64,000 nt of DNA from Symbiodinium natans (lineage: Eukaryota; Sar; Dinophyceae; Suessiales; Symbiodiniaceae), in contig CAJNDS010002576.1 of NCBI GenBank assembly GCA_905221605.1, positions 167,501 to 231,500 on the forward strand, in the 5' to 3' direction. The notes under the pieces were generated by a model that worked only from the letters and a program-made list of their open reading frames with translations, was not told the origin of the DNA and made no database searches. Of this stretch, positions 32,366 through 41,788 are shown piece by piece (positions within the stretch are counted from its first letter, which is position 1; each line of letters opens with the position of its first letter). The position numbers and the translations under genes are program-made.

Positions 32366-33251
32366 GCCAAGAGCCACCAATTCTATTACATGATGGAAGC
32401 ACTGACGACCCTTAGACCACGTTTGTGTTGCAGAGTGCCATCACTTTTCGTTAAAGAAGGCCAAGGCAAGCATACGAGATTTGTTTACACAAAGACCCCT
32501 ACTGCTCTCGTCTGGCGGCATGATGTTCCTCAATGCTTGTCCGCCAAGAGATGCAAGTACCCTGGCGGCATGGCCAATGTCTGTGCTTTTACGCTGGTCT
32601 TCCATGCCCGTTGGAGCCACAAGGGCGACCGCGGACCAAATACAGCACCGGCGGTCTTCCAATGGAGAGTTTTCTAGATATGCCGAGTGCCACGGAGCCT
32701 CCGCGGCGGCACAGCAAACAACACCCAAATGTCTGGCAACTCCGTGCTCTAGCACCAGGTTCTGGGCTTCGGTGCACGGGGTTGCTCGGCTTGCAAACTT
32801 AAGACTCCGTCAAAAACCAAACTTGCTCGCCTTTTTGTCGGTCCTGAATGTGGACCGCGCGATACCACGTAAATTACACCCGACGCGAAATCCATCTTTT
32901 CCCACAGTGCGAGCGTGTAGTTCTAGTTTTCATAAAATTAGACTGGCGGAAAAATCCAGCTTTTCCGACAGCGCGGAGCATGTGACACCTGGTTTTTTTA
33001 ATTTGCAGTTCTACAGGTCAGGGGCTTTCAAGCTTCCTGCAGACTCTGGGACCTTCAAGCCTTTGTGTTTACAAGGGGAAATGGACTCTGTGTAAACGCA
33101 GGACCAAGTAATTGAAGACTGAAGCCATGCGGGCTGGAGGAGAGGCAGGCAGCAGGTTTTGCAGGCTTGCTGTAGGGTCTGTGGGGGCGACGTGCGGCAG
33201 GGTCTGCAGGTTGCCAGGCGCTGCTGGCCTGCAGGCTGCTGCAGGGTCTGC
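31263..33251. repeat. Large inverted repeat, arms about 400 bp
   Basis: The left arm (31263 to about 31655, plus about 31957-31998) and right arm (about 32823-33251) are inverted copies. Shared words include CAGTCTTCAATTACTTGG, AGTCCATTTCCCCTTGTAAA, CCCTGACCTGTAGAACTGCA, CCAGGTGTCACATGCTCCGC and CCACATTCAGGACCGACAAA. About 300 bp of the left arm is missing from the right arm. Divergence is low apart from indels. It could be a foldback element or an inverted duplication of a retroelement end. Confidence 0.75.
31515..31690 (+). repeat. Tandem repeat, about 80-bp unit, three copies
   Basis: Units share ACACGCTCCGCNCTGTGGGA, AAAGCTGGATTT and AATTTCATGAAAACT. The third copy is truncated. It lies within the left arm of the inverted repeat and is mirrored in the right arm. 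Confidence 0.8.
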
Positions 33252-35688
33252 ACTGGGATGGCCACTGCGATCACCATGAAGAAAGAACATTCCACCGCTG
33301 CCTTGTGCAGAAAGCTGTGCTCCCTCACCACTGGCTGATGGTTGCCTTTGGCTACTCTTGGATAACCCCACTGGCTGATCACCATGGAGTGAGAAGATTC
33401 AGAATGGTGAACGCTGTGTGCCGCTGCACTGTGCAGTTGTTGGCTGTGCCAGAAAAGTCAAAAACACCATCACGTAATCATCTAAGAAAGGTGAGTGCCA
33501 GTAGAAAGGATGTCTGCATGCTTGCAGTCATCTTGGCAGACATCCAAGAACGGAGACTATTAAAAATCCCAAAGCGGTTGATGTCGGGCTTGTTGCTGCT
33601 TGGTATTGTTCGTCTTTCTTGTTCTTCTTGCCTTATGGCAAGACTTATAGCCGCTATTCCTGCACTGTCAGAGCCATCCCGACAGCTGACTTGCAAACCA
33701 ATGTTTGGCTTTAGTAGGGTTTGCTAAGTGGTCCGGCAGTTGCTTGTTTCCCAGCTTCCAGCTGCAATCGTTCCCACTCTTGCCTTTTTTTTTATTTTCC
33801 AAATTTGGACCTCTCCCTCGGCTTTGAGACCCAAGGCGGAATTCCGATGGCAACACATTTTGCACTAGAAGCTGTTAAGTTGTTACTTGGAATGTTTGGC
33901 GCGTGCAAGGCTTTGAGCTCAGTGTAGCAGGCGCGATTGGGCCTGCGCACGGTTGGTGACGCAATTGTGCCGCTACGGAGGGCTCTGTGACATGTGGCAC
34001 AATCTCTTCCAACAGAAGGATCCTCGGAAGGAAACGACCGTAAGCATCGGAAGTGGCCAGTGTGGCTTGGCAAACAGAGTGATCCACTTTGCAATTCTGG
34101 GGTGAAAGAATGTCAGCAGCCCAAAAGGCTTGTTTGTGCGGGGGCAGCGACGCCAGGGCCGTCTATGCTCCACAGGCTGGCTGTGCAGATCTTCCTCGCC
34201 GCCAATCAGACCTGCCGACAAGCAAGCCGCTATTTGAAAACAAGTACCAACTCCATTCGGATGGGGTTGTGTCAGAAAGATCACCAGGCCCAGTCCTGAA
34301 TGATAAAAGTTGCACGAGCGAATCCAGCCTTGCTTCGAACAGGAAGTCTGCACCAGGTGTGCGGGCAACCTTTACCACATCCCATTGAGAGGTGAACGCC
34401 ACTCGAAGCACCACCAGTTGATCTGCAATTCGCGAGTTGGTGATGCTGCTCATCCGTAGAGAAGGGTCAGTTCAAAGATGCACAGGTTGCCCCCCGTTGC
34501 CAAGAGTGCCAGCTTCGAAACCAAGTGATAGCATGGTGAAGCTCAAACGCCTGGATTACGCAGCATCGCCTGTAGTGTGGCGATGCCTCCCGGTAAACCT
34601 ATTCTGCTTTAACAGCGGCAGGCACAGTGCTTCCCTCCGCCTTAGAATAAAGAGCACGTGCCCAGACTTGAGGGACTTGTGGCAGCAGCAACAGGGCATG
34701 CGATGCATTGCCGCTGACAAGGCGCCTCTTTACCATCAGTAGGCCGTTCTTGTGGATCTCGCTAGGTGTGAAACATACATCTTCCTGCTCTGCACTTAGT
34801 TTGCCCCATAGCCTCATGGTTGCAATGCTTCTTGCAGGGAAGACGCCATTCTGAATCTTCTTGATTCAAGAGGGAACTGCTTTCCTCTCAGCAAGGATCC
34901 GCTTGTGTTTGAGCTTTCTCCAGATCCCCTTGTGGTGCTGTTTCCACTGTGTTGGTTGACTTGTGAGGGGGCAAGGCGAGCCCGAAGTCCAACGGTGGGG
35001 ACCTATTGCTGTGCTGTGGGGATGACGACAGGTGGTTGCTTCGTGGGTATCTTGGAGGTTTTTGTCCAGTTCAGGTTTGGCTTCGGTTTCTGTTCGAATT
35101 GCTTGGTTTGATGACTTGCAGAAGGCTGCCCCCCGCACTCGTCGGAACCGGGCAAGGTCCGTGTGCTAAAGGCAGGCGCTGAAAACTCAGGTCCCTTGAC
35201 TCCCCTCACAAACCTGAAAAGTCGATCCTCAAACAAAAGCAACCGCAACCTGGAGAGCGCAAAGCGAGCGCAAAACAGGCTGACTCTCCACCTCGAGCCC
35301 AGGACTGACACTCCGTTCTGAAGCATCGGCAAAACACGAAAGCCTGTCGCACAGGTAATTGCTCCCTTTACCAGTGCGTGATGATGATGGACAAGAAGGT
35401 ACTCGAGCTCGTTTAGATGGTTCGGTCGAACTTCCAACATATCTTCGCAGGTCCGAGAGGCACGAAGTTGTTTGTTCATGGGTTGTCAGATATATCGATC
35501 CTTTCGACTCATGCAGGGTCTGGGCTTGACGGTCCTTCTGAAATGATGCCCTGCAGCGCTTTCGGTGGCTAGCGCCAGAGGACGAGCCTTTTCGCAGGGA
35601 AAGGGGACTTTGGGCCTTATTCCCGCGCACAAGATGTTCCGGCATGTGAGCCAAAGCTCGACTGGGAAGTTGGGTTGTGGTCCGCGTG
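33252..35688. other. Unique DNA before the retroelement; no gene recognised
   Basis: Many overlapping ORFs up to about 158 codons occur (for example minus 35479-35003, with HLNELEYLLVHHHHALVKG), but I see no domain or conserved motif. Absence of telomere-like repeats sets it apart from most of the window. It may be retroelement-derived. Confidence 0.4.
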
Positions 35689-35973
35689 CCAACTCTGGCA
35701 AAACTGTGGGATGTCTTCGACCATTTTCATGTGCAGTGAGCTGTGGCGAGGACATGTGAGCGTGTGAACCAGCATGTGCTTAGCAGCAGCATGAAGCAGT
35801 TTTTGCACTACAATGATTTTGCGACACGTTTGAAGAGAGTTTTGCACTGTGTACAAGTGACAGCAAATGCACAAGTGGGGTGGAAGCAGCTTGAGGAAGC
35901 TGTCTATGGCATGTGCTTAGGAAAGTCAGGCGTTGCCGACCAACTTTCAACTTTGGCTCAAGACGAGCTGAAG
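35689..35973 (+). repeat. 5' LTR-like direct repeat
   Basis: It matches 41469-41788 over almost its full length (for example GTGGGATGTCTTCGACCATT, AGTGAGCTGTGGCGAGGACA) with indels of up to about 30 bp. It ends near GGCTCAAGACGAGCTGAAG. Confidence 0.65.
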
Positions 35974-36144
35974 CTTGACTCGCTATCTCCGCCTTGGCCA
36001 GTTTGCAGAACCCACTAGAGTCCTCGCCGGTTGTCAGAAAGGGGTGATGCTCGCAATGCTGGAGGGGTGGAGATGGGAGTAGCTGCAGGATAAGCAGATG
36101 CGTGGCAAGAGTACCTGAGAAACCGTCGAGCAAGAGAAGCGCCA

Positions 36145-36500
36145 GTGTCTGAAAGTGACATCTCGTCCTTGAAGCAAGGAGACCTGTGCAAGGTCCTGTG
36201 CAGCAAGGATGTCAGCAGTGCCCACCAGCGATGGGTATGCATCCACAAGGAGTGGGTGTGCAAGGTATGCAAATGCCCAGTCTGCCACAGAGGGGCATGG
36301 TTCAACTTGGACCAATGCCCGCAGCATGTTGTGTGTCGCAGATGCCAAATGGTTGTGTGAGCATGTCGGGGCAGCAGACCGTTGAGTCTACTGTGCGACA
36401 AATGCAGGAAATGATATCTCGCTTGACTCCGATGCAAGCTCAGGCGGTACAGACTGGGTTGGAAGGCAAGCGCGCGGGGTGCCCGAATCCTTTGAGACCT
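36145..36500 (+). pseudogene. Possible gag-like remnant of the copia element
   Basis: Overlapping plus frames give a Met/Gln/Pro/Gly-rich stretch (MQMPSLPQRGMVQLG) followed by VESTVRQMQEMISRLTPMQA, the kind of helical, Gln-rich sequence seen in copia-type gag regions. There is no zinc knuckle. This is a weak call based on position and composition. Confidence 0.25.
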
Positions 36501-37049
36501 CGGAGTGCGTGCGAACACATTTGTGCCGGGTGTCCAGTCGAACAATTCCCGAGCGCGTGGGAGTGACCTGGCACCATGTGACGTTGCAGTTGGGAGACCT
36601 ACTCAGAAAGGTTCCTTTTACCCTTTTTGGAGCCATGGTCTTAGCTGAACTGCCTCAGTCCGTGCGAGATCTATCTCCCAACATTGCGAGGTTTGCTGAA
36701 GCAGCATTTTTGCATCCGGTCTTGAGCTCGCAAGCCGTGAAGGTCTGCAGTCTTATTCGAATCGATGGATCTATGGAGTTAAAGGTGTTCAATGCGCAGT
36801 CCATAAAGTTGTGCGTTCCTTTGACGTGGAGGCTAGAGCTGCTTGAGGGGATCGTCAGTCCTTTAGGAGGAGGACCGCGACAGGCGTTGACAGTCGAGCC
36901 TCGCGAAGTGCTGGAGCCCCCTGTCTCCTTGCAACCGCCAGTGTCAGGGCCTCCTGTGTCGTGGAATCGAGATCATGGCCCTACGGCAGGATGCACAACA
37001 TGCGACAACATCAATGCCGGACGTAGGGTTGGTTCTGCAGGTTGCCGAA

Positions 37050-38669
37050 GGTATGCGCAGTGGTTGCGTGAGACTCTCTCTTCTGAAGGTGTTGGGATAC
37101 GTCCCGATGGCCCTGCGTTGCCGTCTCAGGCTCTCCCGGCCGATCACGATGTTGCAAGTGAGGAACAACCCGGCCCTGATGGCGTCGTAAACGAAATCCT
37201 TCAACTACTAGATGCAGATGGCGAAAGGCACTTGCTGGAATTCTACAATACAGTCTGGCGTAATAGGACCACTCCGCAGGACTGGTCCCACGCAATTGTG
37301 GTGTCTATTTACAAGGGTAAAGGGGATGATTCGGACCCGGCATCTTATCGTCCAATCTCACTACTAAACGTCACTTACAAGGTGTGTGCTGCAATGCTCC
37401 AGGCTAGACTGGCTGGCGCATTCGACGACAGACTCCGTCCGCAACAGTTTGGTTTCAGAGCCGACAGGGGCACACGTCACCCACTGTTCGTAGTCAGAAG
37501 GGCCATGGAGTGGTCGACCATGACTAACCGAAATCTACAACTGCTGTTTTTGGACTGGAAGCAGGCCTCCTTGACCACACCGCCATGCTACATGCGTTGG
37601 AACGCTTTGGTCTCTCATACCAAATGTTAGACAACACAAGGTCTATCTATGCTAACCCAACATTCCAGACAGTTGGTTTTGACCGCACCGCAGTAGGACA
37701 GGTTAGAGCTGGTATTAGGCAAGGCTGTCCACTTAGCCCATATCTTTTCCTCATAGTACTCACAGTGATTTTTGAAGATCTAGATGGGGAATTGCGCAAG
37801 AGGGGGGTGCCGACCAACACCTCGTCTGAGGGGTTCCCGGTGCCTGACATGGAATATGCAGATGATACGCTGCTCCTTGCCCTGACCGCACCGCAACTTC
37901 AAAGCATTCTAAGCGCCTTAGAAGACCTTACAGCGGAATATGGTATGTCCCTGAATAAAATCAAGACCGAACTTCTAGTACGTCCCCATCACTCCGAGCC
38001 TGCATTACGATTTAAGGATGGATCATGCGTCCCCGCAAAAACAGTGGTCAAATACCTGGGCAGCATTATATCTTGGACCAAACCTTTCGAGACGGCATTT
38101 TACCATCGTGCAGCCCTAGCTGAAGAGGCCTTTAAAAAATTAAGACTTATTTGGAATAGCGCACTCTGCCTCAAAGAACGTCTCAAAATCTTTCAGGCAA
38201 CCTTTCTTCCAATCCTGATCTGCGGCTTAGATGCCCTTACCCTGACCACGCCGCACCTCAAAAGAATAGATGCTTTAAACATCCGTTTCCTCAGAAGGGT
38301 AGTTCGCGTCAAAGCCTCCTATTATTCCAGAATCCCGAACGTAGAAGTCTATGAACAGGCTCACAGACCCCGCCTGCCATCCTCCTCTCAGATATGCAAT
38401 ATAAAATGATGAGGGAGGTTTTCTTAGCACCTAGACAAGAGGTGTATCATTCTGTAGTCTTCGGGTCGGCTCACAAGGATAGGGTTCTCAGCCAAGGACG
38501 TAGACGGGGTACGCAATTCCCATATTGGATCGAGGTGACATCCCGACAATACTTCCCACACATTTGCAACTCCCCCGACCACTCCGCCCTAGGACCTCAC
38601 CATAGATACGCCAAAATCCACAAAGAGCTGAGAAACCCCACAACAGGCAGCACCCACTCAGGCCACTGA
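37050..38669 (+). pseudogene. LINE-type (non-LTR) reverse transcriptase, nested and frame-broken
   Basis: The first frame carries PGPDGVVNEIL, VVSIYKGKGDDSDPASYRPI (the K-G-D..YRPISLL block) and QFGFRADRGT. The frame changes at about 37565, then continues IRQGCPLSPYLFLIVLTVIF and MEYADDTLLL (catalytic YADD) and on to KTELLVRP and VKYLGSIISW, typical of non-LTR RTs. A second shift at about 38385 leads to the C-terminal part ending at 38669. No endonuclease domain is visible, so the 5' part is missing or not recognisable. The sequence switches at about 38670 to copia RT, which fits insertion into the copia element. Confidence 0.85.
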
Positions 38670-38673
38670 GATC

Positions 38674-40117
38674 AGTCACGCTTTCATGCGCAGTCCTCTC
38701 ACCTCGAAGGTCCCGATTGTGCTGAAGCTTCCACTCTCGGTTAGCTTGGTTGATGGTTCACCCGCTTTCTTGTTGCTGTATGCTGCCTTGAATGGTTTGA
38801 GGGATGCCTCCCAAGCGTGGCTTCACCTCTTAGCGGACCTCATTAAGCCTCTGGGTTGTTCAGTGATGATCGTGAACCATGCCTGTTCTCGGGCTGGCTT
38901 GAAGCTCATGGTGATTGTCCTGGAGGTAGGGCTCTTGTGCTCTGCTACGTGGATGACATCCTGATTGTCTCCGATGGTGAGTCCATCGAAAGGCGCATTA
39001 TTTCCGCAATTCAGCATCGTGTGCCAGTGAAGATCACAGGAAGAGCGCTTCAAGACATGAGTGGTGGGGTTTCTATCACCTTCATCGGCCGTACCATTCG
39101 AAGGTGGCCAAATTGCAAATCGATTGAGGTGTTCGTTCGTACAGACTACCTTGTGCCTTGCTGGGAAGCCTATCAAATCAAGAAGGGATCCTATTTGAGG
39201 ATAGGGATCTCGTTCTTCAGTTGCCATCGCCGGAACTCGATGCACATGTCTTGGCATGTCCCGAAGACCACCTGCGAACCCACCTTCATGTCTTCACTGA
39301 TGCTTCTCATGCGCCATACCGATGCTTGGGGAGAAAGGGGGTCTCTGGTGGAGCCATGTGCTATGCTGGATGTCTGATTCGAACTGTTGCACAAGTTCAG
39401 GGAGTGGTTTCCTTGTCATTTTGCGAGGCTGAACTTCATGCTTTGCAGTACATGTGTCAAGAGAGCCTTGGGCTTACTTTACTGCTTGAAAGAGTACTGT
39501 CAAGCTTGGATGGAGCCACTGTGACCCTCACAAGTCAGGCTCATGTTGGCGATTGGAAAGAGGATGAGGCGGCGAGTGAATGGGAAGGCGCTCGGCTTGT
39601 TACTGACTTGATCAGTGACAGTCAAGCTGCCATCGACCTCTTGAATGGTCAGGACGTCCCGAGGAGGTCCAGGCACGTTGAAATACGCCTTCAGTGGATG
39701 AGGTCTAAGATGGCCTCGGGGGAGGTACGCCTGGAATGGATCAGAGGGACCTTGAATCCTGCTGATATCTTCACTAAAAACGTCACCGCCGCCTTGCTTA
39801 ACCTGCGCCGAAGTCGATTGGGTTTTGTGACTGTGCGCGATAGTCCAGCACAGAGCCTGTTTGAGTTGTCGTTGCAGCGTGGCAGGATTGATGTGCGCCA
39901 GGAAGCCCATGTTGCACTACTTGAAGTGTGCTGCTCAGTGGGCTCTGAACTTGCGCAGGAGTGTCGTCGACAGAACATTCCGTATGCAGGTGTGGTTCAG
40001 AGCATGCAAGAACGTCGTGTGTTCAACCAGGCTTGTGACGTGGTGAGGAAGTGGCGTGCTTGTGGACGGTGGGTGCACATTCACCTGTCTACCCTTGCTC
40101 GGCAGGATCCCCGCTAA
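38674..40117 (+). pseudogene. Ty1/copia reverse transcriptase and RNase H
   Basis: The RT part shows ALNGLRDASQAWLHLL (the LYGLKQAPRAW block), a frameshift near 38900, then LCYVDDILIVSD with the catalytic YVDD. A second frame change near 39180 leads into RNase H with VVSLSFCEAELHAL, LISDSQAAIDLLN, RSRHVEIRLQWMR and GTLNPADIFTK, all diagnostic of copia RNase H. RNase H is intact as an ORF from about 39158; RT is broken at least twice. The upstream fingers region and integrase are displaced by the LINE. Confidence 0.88.
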
Positions 40118-40530
40118 AGAACTTCACGAAGATTTGTGAGCCTTCGCCTGCTGATGTTGAGTGGGACAGCGTGATGAGGTCGGCAGTGCACTATCTCAGC
40201 CTTGGAGACGCATGCTCAGTCGAATTTCCCAGATATAGCACCATATGGAACAGCTTTGGGACTCAGAGAACGTTGTCAAAGGCTCGTCTTCTTCACCAGT
40301 GTCATGTCCACCTGTGCAGAACCGGCATGAAAGGTCGATCAGGTCTTCCCGTTGGAAAACAGTTGCGGTTCATGTCGTCAGAGCCCATGTTTGCACGAAA
40401 GCTTCACTTGATGTTTGGGACATGCAGCTGTGTGAGACATGCTACGTTTGGGGATACGGATTGGCATCGCACAGGGTACTACGACCAAAGGTTGGCGCGA
40501 GGTATCATTCAGGCCATGCAATTCTTTTAA
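40051..40530 (+). CDS. Unrecognised ORF downstream of copia RNase H
   Basis: A 150-codon open frame overlaps the RNase H end and has several Cys and His (for example CHVHLCRTGM, LMFGTCSCVRH). The overlap with pol in a different frame could reflect a frameshifted continuation of the polyprotein or an accessory ORF. No family was recognised. Confidence 0.3.
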   Translation: MACLWTVGAHSPVYPCSAGSPLKNFTKICEPSPADVEWDSVMRSAVHYLSLGDACSVEFPRYSTIWNSFGTQRTLSKARLLHQCHVHLCRTGMKGRSGLPVGKQLRFMSSEPMFARKLHLMFGTCSCVRHATFGDTDWHRTGYYDQRLARGIIQAMQFF

Positions 40531-40812
40531 GTTCTTGTGCATCGTCCTCTTCTGGAAGCGTACATGATTCTAAATCATGTGGCGGGTTTTTTGTCTTGTG
40601 TTCTGGTCGTCTCTCGATGCGACTGGCGCTTCAGTGCACTGTCTTTTAACCTTGAGTTTTTAGTCCTCGCGAAGCCATGGCTGAGTCTACGATCTCTTGC
40701 ACTGCTATTCTTGTGATGAGAATGCTGCTTGGAGCATTTGCCACTGCAGTCTGCGTTCGACCTTCTATGATTACAGTCAGAGCCAAAGTCTAACTTGGGA
40801 AGATCAAAGACT

Positions 40813-41166
40813 ATGCCGAAGGCAAAGGCAAAGAGTGTAGCTGAAACGGTCAGGGAGCAACCTGATGGGGTCTTCTTTCGGAATCGCCACCTCTATGAGA
40901 TCTTTCTGGATGATGATGAGACTGTTAGCTTCCACAGAACACGAGACTGCGCAACAAAGCAGTCGAGCAATCCTGACCTTATCAGGAGCGTGCTGCCATG
41001 TGGAGTTTGCAAAGCCGTTGCAGATTCAGCATCAACAATCTATCTCTCGAAGTATGGTGACAAGTACCATCTCGAGGGGTGCAAGCATGTGCAACAGAAG
41101 AATTCCAGGATCCATGGACTTTGCCCATGTGCAGATTGCTGGATTCGTCCCCGACTGCTTCAGTGA
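40813..41166 (+). CDS. Small putative zinc-binding protein with two H-C...C-x2-C units
   Basis: ATG at 40813, 117 residues, complete ORF. After a Lys-rich start come two related units: FHRTRDC then LPCGVC, and YHLEGC then LCPCADC. Each has His, three residues, Cys, about 20 residues, then C-x2-C. The second unit (TIYLSKYGDKYHLEGC) strongly resembles a small Cys/His motif found at the C-termini of various secreted nucleases and related bacterial proteins, where it is thought to bind metal. It lies between RNase H and the 3' LTR-like repeat, so it is either an accessory gene of the retroelement or a captured gene. Confidence 0.45.
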   Translation: MPKAKAKSVAETVREQPDGVFFRNRHLYEIFLDDDETVSFHRTRDCATKQSSNPDLIRSVLPCGVCKAVADSASTIYLSKYGDKYHLEGCKHVQQKNSRIHGLCPCADCWIRPRLLQ

Positions 41167-41468
41167 TATGCAGGCATCTGGGATGAGTATGGCTCTTGGG
41201 CAATATAGTGGTTTTTGGTGGCTGCTTTTCGATATGATGTCACAACTAGAGCTGTTGTGAAGCAGCGGCCAGCGTGGAAATGATCTTCAAATCACCCCGA
41301 AAGGGGGTATGGAATATTGTCACGACTACTGCGGGATGATTTGGTGCAAGGGAAGATGAACATCTGGAGGCACATTCCTGTATCTCCATTGGGATCTTCG
41401 CTTTACAGAAACACTATGTCGGGCCATATGTGTTGGCGTGGTTTTTCTGTGCTGTGTATGTGATTACA

Positions 41469-41788
41469 CCAACTCTGGCAAACCGTGGGATGTCTTCGAC
41501 CATTTTCATGTGCAGTGAGCTGTGGCGAGGACATGTGAGCATGTGAACCTAGTAGCATGTGCTTAGCAGCAGCATGAAGCAGTTTTTTGCATGTTTTCTT
41601 TGCACTACGATGATTTTGCGACATGTTTGAAGAGAGTTTTGTACTGTGTACAAGTAGCAGCAAATGCACAAGTGCATTTGCAAGCGTGGAAGCAGTGCTG
41701 CAGCTTGAGGAAGCTGTTTTTGGCATGTGCTTAGGAAAGCCAGGCGGTTGCCGACTAACTTTTAATTTTGGCTCAAGACCGGCTGAAG
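41469..41788 (+). repeat. 3' LTR-like direct repeat
   Basis: Partner of 35689-35973. Upstream, at about 41300-41320, a purine-rich run (GAAAGGGGGTATGGAA) followed by TATTGTCACGAC would suit a polypurine tract and LTR start, which would make the true LTR longer than the matched part. It contains ATTTTGGCTCAAG at 41765-41777, the last 13 nt of the dinoflagellate spliced leader. Confidence 0.6.

Larger units (their letters stand above)
35689..41788 (+). mobile_element. Decayed Ty1/copia-type LTR retrotransposon with nested LINE
   Basis: Two direct repeats of about 300 bp (35689-35973 and 41469-41788) bracket copia-type reverse transcriptase and RNase H segments in the plus orientation. A LINE-type reverse transcriptase sits inside, upstream of the copia RT. 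The order RT then RNase H, the YVDD box and the RNase H signature identify copia rather than gypsy. Frameshifts show it is dead as a whole. No clear integrase was recognised; its place is taken by the LINE and by unrecognised sequence. Repeat ends lack clear TG..CA termini, so boundaries are approximate. Confidence 0.65.
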
